Assembly: GCA_019636755.1 (NCBI GenBank)
Contig: JAHBWZ010000001.1
Span: 248,001 to 312,000, forward strand
Origin: Phycisphaeraceae bacterium
GTDB taxonomy: Bacteria > Planctomycetota > Phycisphaerae > Phycisphaerales > SM1A02
Direction of reading: 5' to 3'
DNA: 64,000 nucleotides
The position numbers were made by a program, and so were the translations under genes. The notes under the pieces were generated by a model that was not told the DNA's origin, made no database searches, and saw nothing but the letters and a program-made list of their open reading frames with translations. Below are positions 7,858 to 16,683 of the stretch, piece by piece. Each line of letters begins with the position of its first letter. Position 1 is the first letter of the stretch.

Positions 7858-9363
7858 TCAGGGCGACGGCGCCCGCCCCGGAAGTTCGATGATGAATTCG
7901 ATCTCTCGTCCGCGCTCGATCGCCAGCGCCTGGTCGTGCAGCGTGATCGAGATGCGGATCGCCGACGGCCACGGCGTGTAGCCGAGCGTGGCGTCCGGGA
8001 CGCCGTTCGCGTTGAGCGCGACGGTCTGGTTGAATCCGAAGATCGCCTCGTAGACGCGGACCGGCGTGACGACGGTGTCACCGGTGTTCCATGACTCGAT
8101 GTTGCCCGGGAAGATCGTGTCCGCCGGATCCCACCAGTCCTGGTCCTCTGTCGCGAGGTCCGGGTCACCGTACGGATAGACCGCCCGGGACGCGTCACGC
8201 AGGCCGAACCACGGCTGTGCACGGTCCTGTCCGACGACTCCCTCCCGTCGCGTCCGCACGCCGGCGTATCCGGACTCCGGCAGCGCGCCGGTTCCGTGCC
8301 GCCACGTCCAGTCGATCCGCACCTGCGAACAGTTCGGACTGAGCACCGCCGATGTCTGTCCCTGGTGGATGCGATGCGGATGGAGGCTGACGCGCTCGGC
8401 GCGTGGCCGGTAGAAGAGACTGTCCGCGATGACCGCGTACTGCGAGTCGTTCACGCCGCTCCAGGGCCGCAGGCCGGACGGCTGACCGCCGTTCCATCGA
8501 TAGAGGATCCGCTCCCGGACCGCCTGCATCTCCGATGCGGCGGCGTCCAGGCGACCGCTCGTCACCACCGGGTTGTACCCGAGCACCGGATCGTCCAGGA
8601 AGATCGTGAAGTAACTGGAGACCTGGTTGAGATAGACACCCTTGGTCGACGCCCCCGCGCTGTTGTAGTCGTCATCAAGCAGGAGAATCGGGTCGCGCAC
8701 CAGCAGCCATCGCCTCGCATCGTTCGCCGGGAACACGAAGTTCTGGACGGCGCCACTGGCCTGGTACAGGCTGGCCCCCGAGTAGAACCGCGCCCGCGCC
8801 TGCACCGGGTCCGGCGACAGGGGCGAGCCCGTCCGCGTCCATGGATCGACGGGACCTTCGGCGTCGACCGCGGTGACCGGCACCGGGACGGCATCCGGAA
8901 TCACCTGCTGCGGGTACTGCCAGCCGTGGCCGAAGTACACCCGTGCCATGGTGGACTGTCCCTTGCGGTTATCGCCCTGCCCGATGCGGTACACGGACGC
9001 CGCCTGCAGTCCCTGCGTGAAGAAGAGCATCTCGTCGGCGCGGATCACCGCGTCGCGCGGCAGCGCCGGGTTGATGAGTACCGCGCCGTTCGCGTCGTTG
9101 CGGACGGCGGTGTTGCGGATGCCGAACACGCCCTCGTGCGAGAGGCGCCGGAAGTCCTCCCGGAGCAGCTGCTCGATTGCCGCCGCCTCCTGGAGCACCT
9201 GCGAGTTGCCCTCGCCGAGACTCGTCACCCGGCTCGTCGTCGAGAAGATGCGCCCGACCGCCACGAGGACGCCGATCAGCACCGCGAGTGCGACCATCAT
9301 CTCGGTCAGCGTGAACGCCGCGCGATGCGGACGCCTGCTGGATGTTGCATGCACGTCGCGCAT
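7858..9363 (-). CDS. GspJ/PilW-like prepilin
   Basis: 501 residues. The prepilin signal RAA|FTLTEMMVALAVLIGVLVA is at about residues 15-37, with the expected hydrophobic stretch after a basic leader. Its place after a GspI-like gene and before the GspK-like gene matches GspJ in type II clusters, although it is more than twice the usual GspJ length (~200). The start ATG follows the previous stop with one base between (TGA-G-ATG), which implies translational coupling. The mature part is Trp/Tyr/Asp-rich beta-type sequence and is not otherwise recognised. Confidence 0.75.
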   Translation of the reverse strand: MRDVHATSSRRPHRAAFTLTEMMVALAVLIGVLVAVGRIFSTTSRVTSLGEGNSQVLQEAAAIEQLLREDFRRLSHEGVFGIRNTAVRNDANGAVLINPALPRDAVIRADEMLFFTQGLQAASVYRIGQGDNRKGQSTMARVYFGHGWQYPQQVIPDAVPVPVTAVDAEGPVDPWTRTGSPLSPDPVQARARFYSGASLYQASGAVQNFVFPANDARRWLLVRDPILLLDDDYNSAGASTKGVYLNQVSSYFTIFLDDPVLGYNPVVTSGRLDAAASEMQAVRERILYRWNGGQPSGLRPWSGVNDSQYAVIADSLFYRPRAERVSLHPHRIHQGQTSAVLSPNCSQVRIDWTWRHGTGALPESGYAGVRTRREGVVGQDRAQPWFGLRDASRAVYPYGDPDLATEDQDWWDPADTIFPGNIESWNTGDTVVTPVRVYEAIFGFNQTVALNANGVPDATLGYTPWPSAIRISITLHDQALAIERGREIEFIIELPGRAPSP

Positions 9364-9364
9364 C

Positions 9365-10483
9365 TCAGAGCTCCTTCACGACCACGTACACCGGCGTCAG
9401 GCGCCGCTCCCGCCCGTCACGCTGCGGCAGGTACCAGATGCGCGACACGACGCCCTGGTTCACGTAGAGGTCGGGCCCCGGGATCGTCGGATCGGCTGGG
9501 TTGTAGAACGCCACGGGATCGAAGAATGCCGGCGTGATGTCCGCGAAGAGCCTCGGCGGAACGGGCCGCACGAACTCCACGGGCCCGTCCTCCGCCCGGC
9601 GCTGCCGTCCGACCAGCACGCGGTTCACCCCGCCGTGCTGATCGAGAATGATCTGCCCGGGCAGCTGCCACGCATACCGGTCATCGTCCAGATCGAACGG
9701 ATCGCCCGGCTGCGTGCCGGGGGCGAATGCATCGTCGTCGCGCCGCACGGGATCGAGGCCGTAGCTGTTCCAGGCGCCGGAGAACAGGGTCAGGTCCAGC
9801 GCGATCGGCAGCGGCGGCACCCCCGGGCTGCTCGGGTTCGGCTGGACGACGTACCGGATCGGGCCCGCGCCGACCTCGGTCGCGCGGTACACGAAGATCG
9901 CCACCTCGATGCGCCCGCCGATCCGGCGGAACATGCACTCCCAGACGAGTTCCGGCGCGGCATCGCGGCCGAGCGGGTAGTAGCGTTCCTCCTGCGTGAT
10001 CAGGACGCGTGGCCGGTCGAGTCCGTATTCGGACCGGCTGTACGGAATGCCGCTGTATGGCGGATCCCCGGGCACCCAGTCCCACGGGAACGCCGGATTG
10101 CCGTCGATGTCGACCACCGTCTCCCACGCCGTTGCCGCGCCGGTCGCGTTGAAGAGGTCGATCGTGCCGGGTGTCAGGAAGTCGAAGCCCGCGGGGACAT
10201 CGAAGATGAACCCGGGCCGGAGCCACTGCCAGTCACCCTGCACGCCGTAGAACGGCGCGACGGCGCCGAAGTCCTCCGGTCGCACCCGCGTCCGGAGCAG
10301 CGCCAGCGCGTTCTCCGCGGCCAGCGGCCCCACCACGTCCTCGGACGCCTGTCGCTGCTGGTAGATCCCCGCGGGCAGAAGCGCCGCCACCGAGATCACT
10401 CCGATGCCGAGTATGGCGATCGCGAGAAGCAGTTCGACGAGCGAGAAGCCCCCGCGTCCGCATGATCTGCGTCGTCCGGTCAT
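9365..10483 (-). CDS. GspI/PilV-like prepilin
   Basis: 372 residues with the prepilin motif GRGG|FSLVELLLAIAILGIG at about residues 9-28. The Glu at +5 and the Gly before the cleavage point are both present. A GspI-like role is suggested by its position between GspH-like and GspJ-like genes and by the Ile/Gly-rich helix (AILGIGVISVAALLPAG). It is about three times the usual GspI size. It starts within an ATGA overlap with the upstream gene. A C-terminal acidic segment (DPFDLDDDRYAW) could bind Ca, but this is speculative. Confidence 0.75.
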   Translation of the reverse strand: MTGRRRSCGRGGFSLVELLLAIAILGIGVISVAALLPAGIYQQRQASEDVVGPLAAENALALLRTRVRPEDFGAVAPFYGVQGDWQWLRPGFIFDVPAGFDFLTPGTIDLFNATGAATAWETVVDIDGNPAFPWDWVPGDPPYSGIPYSRSEYGLDRPRVLITQEERYYPLGRDAAPELVWECMFRRIGGRIEVAIFVYRATEVGAGPIRYVVQPNPSSPGVPPLPIALDLTLFSGAWNSYGLDPVRRDDDAFAPGTQPGDPFDLDDDRYAWQLPGQIILDQHGGVNRVLVGRQRRAEDGPVEFVRPVPPRLFADITPAFFDPVAFYNPADPTIPGPDLYVNQGVVSRIWYLPQRDGRERRLTPVYVVVKEL

Positions 10484-11382
10484 CGCATCGCCACCCCTGT
10501 GTATCTGTTGAACTGGATGATCGTGCCGCGCCGCGCGATCCAGCCCGGCACGGCCGTCGTGCCGAGGAGTTCCGTGTAGCCGGCATCGGTATTCCAGTTC
10601 TGAAGTCTCAGTTCTCTGGCGCGATCGTCGTCGTAGACCGCGATGAACGCCGCGTTCGTGACGAACGACTCGTCGTCCTCGCGCCGCTGGTCGAAGAGTT
10701 CCGGGTAGTCCGTCCCCGGCGGCTGATCGCCGCCACCCGGGTCCGTCGTGTATCCGAAATCCGCGCCGCGATGACGCTGGAGTCCGTCGTTGTTGAAGTC
10801 GACGAACACCGCGTTCGCATCGTTGATGGCGTTCCGCGTGATCACCCGTCCGCGCTCGTCGAACATGACGCCGACCATGGCGCCGTAGTTCTGTCCCTGG
10901 CCGGCCGGGCTGGCGGCGGCCGCGACAAGGTCGACCTGCGTATCCCAGACCAGGTCGTCCAGCGAGTTCGTCTGCAGGGAGAAGTACTGCGGCGCCGCGA
11001 CCTTGATGCCCCGGGGCAGCGTGCGCGGCGCGACGTCCGTCATCGGGACGAATCGATCCACGACCCGCGTCGTGTTCGCCGGACGGTTGAAGACGAAGGT
11101 CTCACCCGACCACTCCGCGAAGACCACCTCGATCGACTGCACGCGCCCCTCGAGCCGCGGCCGGAAGACGACCAGCGTCGGCCGGTTGCGGCGGATGGCC
11201 AGCGCCCGGCCGAGGTCCAGCGACGCCGTCACCCCGTTGATCCCGGTGGAGATCCGGCTGTCCCGCGCGATGGTGGCGTACGCCGTGATCGTCACGACGG
11301 CCACGATGGCGATGATGCCGATCACGATGAGCAGTTCGGTCAGCGTGAAGCCGACCGCGCGACGTGTGCACGTGCGTCTCAT
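10480..11382 (-). CDS. GspH/FimT-like prepilin
   Basis: 300 residues. The motif RRAVG|FTLTELLIVIGIIAIVAV is a canonical type IV prepilin signal for the dedicated prepilin peptidase. After the helix comes SRISTGINGVTASLDLGRALAIRRNRPTLVVF, which resembles the GspH/FimT region where old and new fibre proteins place RxxA…A-type helices before a beta domain. It overlaps both neighbours by four bases (ATGA), as expected in one operon. Sub-family assignment is mainly by gene order. Confidence 0.75.
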   Translation of the reverse strand: MRRTCTRRAVGFTLTELLIVIGIIAIVAVVTITAYATIARDSRISTGINGVTASLDLGRALAIRRNRPTLVVFRPRLEGRVQSIEVVFAEWSGETFVFNRPANTTRVVDRFVPMTDVAPRTLPRGIKVAAPQYFSLQTNSLDDLVWDTQVDLVAAAASPAGQGQNYGAMVGVMFDERGRVITRNAINDANAVFVDFNNDGLQRHRGADFGYTTDPGGGDQPPGTDYPELFDQRREDDESFVTNAAFIAVYDDDRARELRLQNWNTDAGYTELLGTTAVPGWIARRGTIIQFNRYTGVAMR

Positions 11383-12179
11383 GGCTTCAGCACCTCGTAC
11401 GAGAGGATGTTGTCCTCGGCCTGCCGGCGGTCCTCGTCGGTCCCGTCCAGCCGTCCGAACCGCCGGTCCGGACCCGCCGACACGAAGACGACCCGTCGCG
11501 ACCGGGCGATGCCGTAGAGGAACTCCGCCACCGTCCGGACCGTGCCGTCCTCGTCACGAAGCGTCCCGTTCACGCCGTCCGACGCGAACCACGTCCCGCC
11601 GGGATGCACGGCGCGGATCGGCGTGCCCCAGGCGTCGAGCACCGCGCGCTGCCCGTTCATCGTGCGGACGGTGCCGTCCGGGTTGGGCAGCCCCGACGCG
11701 AACAGCGTCGCCAGCTGGCCGGCCACGGGGTCCGGATCATCCGGCGACACCGCCGTCACCCACACCGGCGGCTGCGCGGGATCGAGTTCCGTGAGGAACT
11801 CCGGGTCGATGCGCGCGACCAGTTCGCGCACCGGCGGTGCGCGCATGATGACGCGCAGGATCTCGGTGACGGTGAGCGCATGCGGCTCGCCGGCGTACAT
11901 GTCATAGACGTCGCCGTTCGCCATGAACGGCCCCCACGAGAGCCTGCGCTCCGACCGCGTCTCCCACTCGGCGAGCGCCGTATCGAGGAGCTGGATCGTC
12001 GTCCCGGTGCGCGTCACCTCGCCCCGCCGCGCGAGCGCGGTCGAGACGGTCACCGTCAGCGCGACGAGAATCGCGATGATGCCGACCGTCACGAGCATCT
12101 CGACCAGGGTGAACCCCCGCCGGCCGGACGCAGCGCGCCGGCGCGAGGACGACAGGTCCATCCGGGTGTCCCTGGTCAT
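11379..12179 (-). CDS. Type IV prepilin-like protein
   Basis: 266 residues from the ATG at 12179, chosen because it makes an ATGA overlap with the upstream stop. The open frame extends further upstream, but only through the next gene. The prepilin signal is GRRG|FTLVEMLVTVGIIAILVAL. The mature part carries GspG-like features: a helix (GTTIQLLDTALAEWETRSERR) followed by VLDAWGTPIRAVHPGG and VFVSAGPDRRFGR, the 'D-x-W-G-x-P … S-x-G-x-D' pattern seen in GspG pseudopilins. It may be a second major-type pseudopilin beside the 12176-13204 gene. Confidence 0.75.
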   Translation of the reverse strand: MTRDTRMDLSSSRRRAASGRRGFTLVEMLVTVGIIAILVALTVTVSTALARRGEVTRTGTTIQLLDTALAEWETRSERRLSWGPFMANGDVYDMYAGEPHALTVTEILRVIMRAPPVRELVARIDPEFLTELDPAQPPVWVTAVSPDDPDPVAGQLATLFASGLPNPDGTVRTMNGQRAVLDAWGTPIRAVHPGGTWFASDGVNGTLRDEDGTVRTVAEFLYGIARSRRVVFVSAGPDRRFGRLDGTDEDRRQAEDNILSYEVLKP

Positions 12180-13204
12180 GGCCCCACCTCGACGATGTTG
12201 TCTTCGTTGTAGCCGGGTCCGCCCGCCGGGAGATCGTCCCGCCGGCGGTTCGACGAGTAGAGCCGATCGGGCCCCGGCGAGAAGATCGCGAACGACGCGG
12301 ACTCCAGGCGCCGGCTCGTGGTCGTGTCGTTGTTGAGGAAATCCGGAACGCGTGCCGTCACGGTCTCGGACGACGAGACGCTCCACGGCCGGAGCCGGAA
12401 GATGTCCGAGAGGCGCGGCTGCGCATCGAGATCGTTGATGGTGCCGTCGGCGTTGTTGTCGGTACCGGCCCCCCACGTCGCACCGGGCGCGCCCGGCGGG
12501 AAGAGACGGCGGAAGTACTGCAGCGGCGAGCCCCAGACATCCACGATGACCCGCGGCGCGGTCTCGTCGTACGCCGCCTCGCCGGGCAGCGCGGCCAGCG
12601 GTCGCCCGTCGGCGGCGTACCCGGCGAATGACCCGAGCATCCGGGCCGAGGGAATCTCCAGGTAGGGACCGAACACGGGGCCACGCGTCGCCGGGCGCCG
12701 GTCCGCGACGGACCAGCCGCCGCCGTCCCAGTCCGTGGCGCCCCCCCACACCCCATCGGGACCCGGTGCATAGATGCCGCGTCCGAGCCCCGGACCGCCG
12801 TCGGCGTTCCCGAGGAGGAACTCGGGGAGCGAGACGACCGAGTACCAGCTCTGCATGCTGAGCCGGTACGCCCCGAGAAGCGGATTCGTCGCGCTCGGAA
12901 GATTCGGCGGCGGGCTGTAGGCGCGCGGCTCCGTCCCTCCGTTGAACTCCCGCAGCACCGGCGGGAAGTATCCGTGATCCTTCTCGAACTGCACGAGCGC
13001 CCGTGCGATCGAGGCCATCAGGCTCCGCGTGCCGGTCACCTGTGCGGTCCGGCGCGCGTAGGAGACACTGACGATCAGCAGGCTCAGCAGCAGCACGATG
13101 ATCGCCACCGTGATGAGGAGTTCCACGAGCGTGAACGCGCGGGCGTGCCCCCGGGGCACGGGCCCGCGGGCCGCCGGATGAGGGAACCGGGTTCGGATCG
13201 TCAT
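12176..13204 (-). CDS. GspG-like pseudopilin
   Basis: 342 residues. The prepilin motif ARA|FTLVELLITVAIIVLLLSL has Ala instead of the usual Gly at -1. The body shows the GspG layout: a long N-terminal helix (SLMASIARALVQFEKDHGYFPP), VIVDVWGSPLQYFRRLFPPG, and near the C-terminus FAIFSPGPDRLYSSNRRRDD. A DNNADGTINDLD segment looks like a Ca-binding loop, and GspG pseudopilins are known to bind calcium. It starts 17 bases after the GspF stop. It is longer than standard GspG (~145 residues). Confidence 0.78.
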   Translation of the reverse strand: MTIRTRFPHPAARGPVPRGHARAFTLVELLITVAIIVLLLSLLIVSVSYARRTAQVTGTRSLMASIARALVQFEKDHGYFPPVLREFNGGTEPRAYSPPPNLPSATNPLLGAYRLSMQSWYSVVSLPEFLLGNADGGPGLGRGIYAPGPDGVWGGATDWDGGGWSVADRRPATRGPVFGPYLEIPSARMLGSFAGYAADGRPLAALPGEAAYDETAPRVIVDVWGSPLQYFRRLFPPGAPGATWGAGTDNNADGTINDLDAQPRLSDIFRLRPWSVSSSETVTARVPDFLNNDTTTSRRLESASFAIFSPGPDRLYSSNRRRDDLPAGGPGYNEDNIVEVGP

Positions 13205-13220
13205 GCGCGGGCCTCCGGCC

Positions 13221-14516
13221 TCAGAGCTTGCCGCCCGAGACGCTCTCGATCATCTTGACCAGCGGAAGGAAGAGCGCGAGCACGATCGTGCCGATGATCG
13301 TGCCGAGCACGACGACCAGGAGCGGTTCGAGCATCGAGATCAGGCTCTGCACCGCGACGTCGACCTCTTCGTCGTAGTTGTCCGCGATCTTCATGAGCAT
13401 GACGTCGAGGTCACCGGTCTCCTCGCCGACGTCGATCATGTTCACGACGATCGAGTCGCAGACCTTCGACTCGCGCAGCGGCGCCGCGAACGTCTCGCCC
13501 TCGCGGATGGAGTCGTGCACCTTGGTCAGCGCCTTCTCGTACTGGTAGTTCCCGGACGTGTCCCGGGTGATCATGATCGCCTCGAGGATCGGCACGCCGG
13601 CGGAGATCAGCGTGCCGAGCGTCCGGGTGAACCGGGCCACGGCCGTCTTGCGGATGAGCGGGCCCACCACCGGCAGATGATTGCGCAGGATGTCCGTGGC
13701 CGCACGCCCGGGGTTCGTCATCCGGATCAGCTTGAAGAAGAAGAAGATGATGAACGGTGACGCGAGGATCCAGACCGCGCCCGGCACCACCTGGTCCTTC
13801 GACGCCTTGCCGGCCACCCACATGCTGGTGTTGGTCAGCCAGACGGTCAGGGCGGGGAGTTCGACCTCGAAGTCCGTGAAGATCTCCTGGAACTTCGGGA
13901 TGACGAACCACATGATGCCGGTCACGATCAGGACGGCGATCAGGATGACGACGACCGGGTAGATCATCGCGCCGATGATCCGGCGGCGCAGGCGCTGCGC
14001 CTTCTCCATGAAGTTCGCCAGGCGCTGGAGAATCACATCCAGCACACCGCCGACCTCGCCCGCGTTGACCATCTTGCAGTAGAGCCGGTCGAACGCCTTC
14101 GGATGCTTCGCCATCGCGTCGGAGAGCGTAGAGCCCGCCTGCACGTCCTCGCCGACACTGGAAAGAATGGCGCGAAGGAGACCGGGCTTCTGCTGCTGCT
14201 CCAGGATCTGGATCGACCGCAGGAGCGGCAGTCCGGCGTCCTGGAGCGTGGAAAGCTGCCGCGTGAAGAGCGTGAGCTTCTTGTTGCCCACCTTCCCGAT
14301 CGCGAGGACGGGCATTCCCTTCTTCTTCTTCCGGACCTTCCGGGCGCCGCCCTCCTCCAGCTTCTGGCCGGTCCTGACCTTCTGCTCGCGGACCGCGGTC
14401 GGGAAGAATCCCTGCGACTTGATGCGCTGAATCGCTTCCTCGGAGGACTTCGCTTCGATCATCCCCTTCTGGGGCTTGCCTGCGGAATTCAGCGCTTCAT
14501 AGGTGAACGTCGGCAT
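13221..14516 (-). CDS. gspF: GspF/PilC-family inner-membrane platform protein
   Basis: 431 residues from the ATG at 14516 (MPTFTYEALNSAGKPQKG), which is the typical GspF/PilC N-terminus; the frame extends upstream only into the neighbour. There are two repeated GspF domains. The first starts near residue 80 (LFTRQLSTLQDAGLPLLRSIQIL) and the second near 290 (ARFTRTLGTLISAGVPILEAIMI). Three hydrophobic segments match the family (about 180-205, 230-255 and the C-terminus LLVVVLGTIIGTIVLALFLPL). It is the inner-membrane platform that the cytoplasmic ATPases turn against. It is the only gspF in the window, so both MshEN ATPases may share it. Confidence 0.93.
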   Translation of the reverse strand: MPTFTYEALNSAGKPQKGMIEAKSSEEAIQRIKSQGFFPTAVREQKVRTGQKLEEGGARKVRKKKKGMPVLAIGKVGNKKLTLFTRQLSTLQDAGLPLLRSIQILEQQQKPGLLRAILSSVGEDVQAGSTLSDAMAKHPKAFDRLYCKMVNAGEVGGVLDVILQRLANFMEKAQRLRRRIIGAMIYPVVVILIAVLIVTGIMWFVIPKFQEIFTDFEVELPALTVWLTNTSMWVAGKASKDQVVPGAVWILASPFIIFFFFKLIRMTNPGRAATDILRNHLPVVGPLIRKTAVARFTRTLGTLISAGVPILEAIMITRDTSGNYQYEKALTKVHDSIREGETFAAPLRESKVCDSIVVNMIDVGEETGDLDVMLMKIADNYDEEVDVAVQSLISMLEPLLVVVLGTIIGTIVLALFLPLVKMIESVSGGKL

Positions 14517-14544
14517 GGTGTCGGGTCTCCGTCCCGGTCCTGGC

Positions 14545-16326
14545 TCATTCCTCGACGATGGTCTCGCGGACGACTTCGTCGATCGTGGTCTGCCCTTCGA
14601 AGATCGAGAGCAGGCCGGACTCGCGAAGGGTCCGCATGCCGCGCTTCCTTGCCTCTGCGCGCAGCACGTTGGTCGATGCCTGCTCCATGACCAGTTCCCG
14701 CATCCGGTCATCCATCTTCATGATCTCGAAGAGGGCGCGGCGGCCGCGGAATCCGGTGCGGTTGCAGGTGTCGCAGCCGCGTCCGCGATGGAACGTCCGG
14801 CCTTCCATCTCGCCGCGCCGGATCTGGAGTTCCATGAGTTCCTCGTCGGTGGGAACGTACTCCTCCTTGCACGGCAGGCAGATCCGCCGCACCAGCCGCT
14901 GCGCGATGATCGCCTCGATGGTCGCCGTGAGGAGGAACGACTCCACCCCCAGGTCGAGGAGCCGGAGAATGGATGACGGTGCATCGTTGGTGTGCAGCGT
15001 CGTGAACACGAGGTGGCCCGTCAGCGATGCCTGCACGGCGATCTGGGCCGTCTCCAGGTCGCGCACCTCGCCCACGAGGATGATGTCCGGATCCTGGCGC
15101 AGGAACGATCGGAGCAGCCGCGCGAAGGTCAGTTCCTGCTCCGTGTTCACCTGGCACTGCACCAGGCCGTCGATGTCGTACTCCACCGGATCCTCGGCGG
15201 TCAGGATCTTCGTCGACGGCTCATTGAGTTCATTGAGCGCGGCGTAGAGCGTGGTCGTCTTGCCCGAGCCGGTGGGACCCGTGACGACGACGATCCCGTT
15301 CGGCCGGCGGATCACGTCCCGCACCGTCTGGAGTTCATCGTCCCGGAGGCCGATGCGGTCCAGGCTCAGCTGCACGTTGCCGCGATCGAGCACGCGCATG
15401 ACCACGGATTCGCCGAACATCGTCGGAAGCACGGCGACGCGGAGATCGATCGGGGCGTTTCCGACCGTCAATTCGATGCGCCCGTCCTGCGGAAGCCGGC
15501 GCTCGGCGATATCCAGGTTCGCCATGACCTTGATGCGCGAGACGATGGGCATCGCCAGGTGGATCGGCGGCGGCACCATCTCGTACAGCACGCCGTCGAT
15601 GCGATACCGCATCTTGAACTCGCTCTCGAACGGTTCGAAGTGGATGTCGGACGCCTTGTCCTTGATCGCCTGGAGCAGCACGAGGTTGAGAAGCCGGACG
15701 ACCTTGTTGTCCTCGGCGGCGGTGGCAAGGTCCTCGAGATCGATCGAGTCCCCGCGCCCGCGGAGCTGGGCGAGTTTCTGATCGCTGCCCAGTTCCTCCA
15801 TCATCTTGAGCATGGAGGTGCCTTCACCGCTGTAGTACTTGCGGAGGACGGCATCGATCTGGTCCGACGGCGCCACCACCGCGTCGACGCGGAAGCCCAT
15901 GAGCAGCTTGAGATCGTCGACGGCGCGGAAGTTGTCCGGGCTCTTGAGCGCGACCGTGATCGTCCGGGTCCTCGGCTCGAAGGCCAGCGGAGCGATCTGA
16001 TACGTGTTCGCGGTCTCCGCGGGAACGGCGTCGATCGCCTCCTTCGGGATCGCGTCCGCGTCGATCCGCACCATCCGCATGCCCGCCTGGCCGGCGAGTG
16101 CCTCCAGCACATCCGCCGCGGTCACCGCGCCGCTCTCGATGAGGATCTGCCCGAGAAGGACGGCCTGCCCCTTCTGGAGCCGCGTCTTCTGCAGGGCAAG
16201 CGCTTCGTGGACCTGCTCGCGGGTGACGCGCCCCAGTTTCGTCAGCACCCGACCGATCCGACGGCCCTTCATCTCCGAGGGATCGAGGACCGGCTTCTCG
16301 CCCGGAGCAGAGGGGGATGTCGCCAT
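14545..16326 (-). CDS. gspE: GspE/PilB assembly ATPase with MshEN c-di-GMP domain
   Basis: 593 residues. The N-terminal MshEN region has two repeats (RIGRVLTKLGRVTREQVHEAL and LLGQILIESGAVTAADVLEAL, residues about 22-85), a known c-di-GMP-binding fold. The ATPase core follows: Walker A GPTGSGKTTTLYA near 346, Asp box (AEDPVEYDIDGLVQ), Walker B-like DPDIILVGEVRDLETA and a His box ending TTLHTNDA. A zinc-binding insert has CLPC … CDTCNRTGFRGRRALFEI. The protein powers pseudopilus or pilus extension at the inner membrane. gspF follows 28 bases downstream; a 357-base gap separates it from pilT upstream. Confidence 0.93.
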   Translation of the reverse strand: MATSPSAPGEKPVLDPSEMKGRRIGRVLTKLGRVTREQVHEALALQKTRLQKGQAVLLGQILIESGAVTAADVLEALAGQAGMRMVRIDADAIPKEAIDAVPAETANTYQIAPLAFEPRTRTITVALKSPDNFRAVDDLKLLMGFRVDAVVAPSDQIDAVLRKYYSGEGTSMLKMMEELGSDQKLAQLRGRGDSIDLEDLATAAEDNKVVRLLNLVLLQAIKDKASDIHFEPFESEFKMRYRIDGVLYEMVPPPIHLAMPIVSRIKVMANLDIAERRLPQDGRIELTVGNAPIDLRVAVLPTMFGESVVMRVLDRGNVQLSLDRIGLRDDELQTVRDVIRRPNGIVVVTGPTGSGKTTTLYAALNELNEPSTKILTAEDPVEYDIDGLVQCQVNTEQELTFARLLRSFLRQDPDIILVGEVRDLETAQIAVQASLTGHLVFTTLHTNDAPSSILRLLDLGVESFLLTATIEAIIAQRLVRRICLPCKEEYVPTDEELMELQIRRGEMEGRTFHRGRGCDTCNRTGFRGRRALFEIMKMDDRMRELVMEQASTNVLRAEARKRGMRTLRESGLLSIFEGQTTIDEVVRETIVEE

Positions 16327-16683
16327 CGAGGACTCTCCGGCCGCCGGCGGTGGTCAGCACGCGTCCGGCGGAACAGGCCGATGACAGTCCGCCTCGTCGC
16401 CCGGCGGCGACGATCGGGGGTGTCACACAGGGCAAGGTACGCGAGTCTGATCCCACATGATCCACAATTGCCGCACCGCAGGCAAAGGCCACATGGATTC
16501 TGTCGCGTAGAAGCCCCCGCCATCGTGGGTCAGTCGTGCATCGACAGGCCGGCACGGAACCGTGTCGCGCGTCGCGCCGGGACGCCGCAACGGCATCGTG
16601 CCGGACGCTCCGACCCGGGCCGTCTCCAGGCGCCTCTTCCCCGCGCCGGCCCCCACCGGCCGGGCGCCCGCCCACCCGGTCAC
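16327..16683. other. Intergenic gap between pilT and gspE
   Basis: No gene is supported. It is long enough to hold a separate promoter for the gspE-to-gspK part of the cluster (read on the minus strand). At 16448-16466 the minus strand reads TGTGGATCATGTGGGATCA, a near-perfect direct repeat of TGTGG(G)ATCA, which could be an operator-like site. I see no strong -35/-10 pair and no terminator-like T-run for pilT. Confidence 0.4.

Noticed and set aside
5366-7981. 871-residue open frame on the plus strand opposite the GspK-like gene
   Set aside because: Arg/His/Asp-rich composition without domains; it is the antisense frame of a GC-rich gene whose minus-strand reading has clear signatures.
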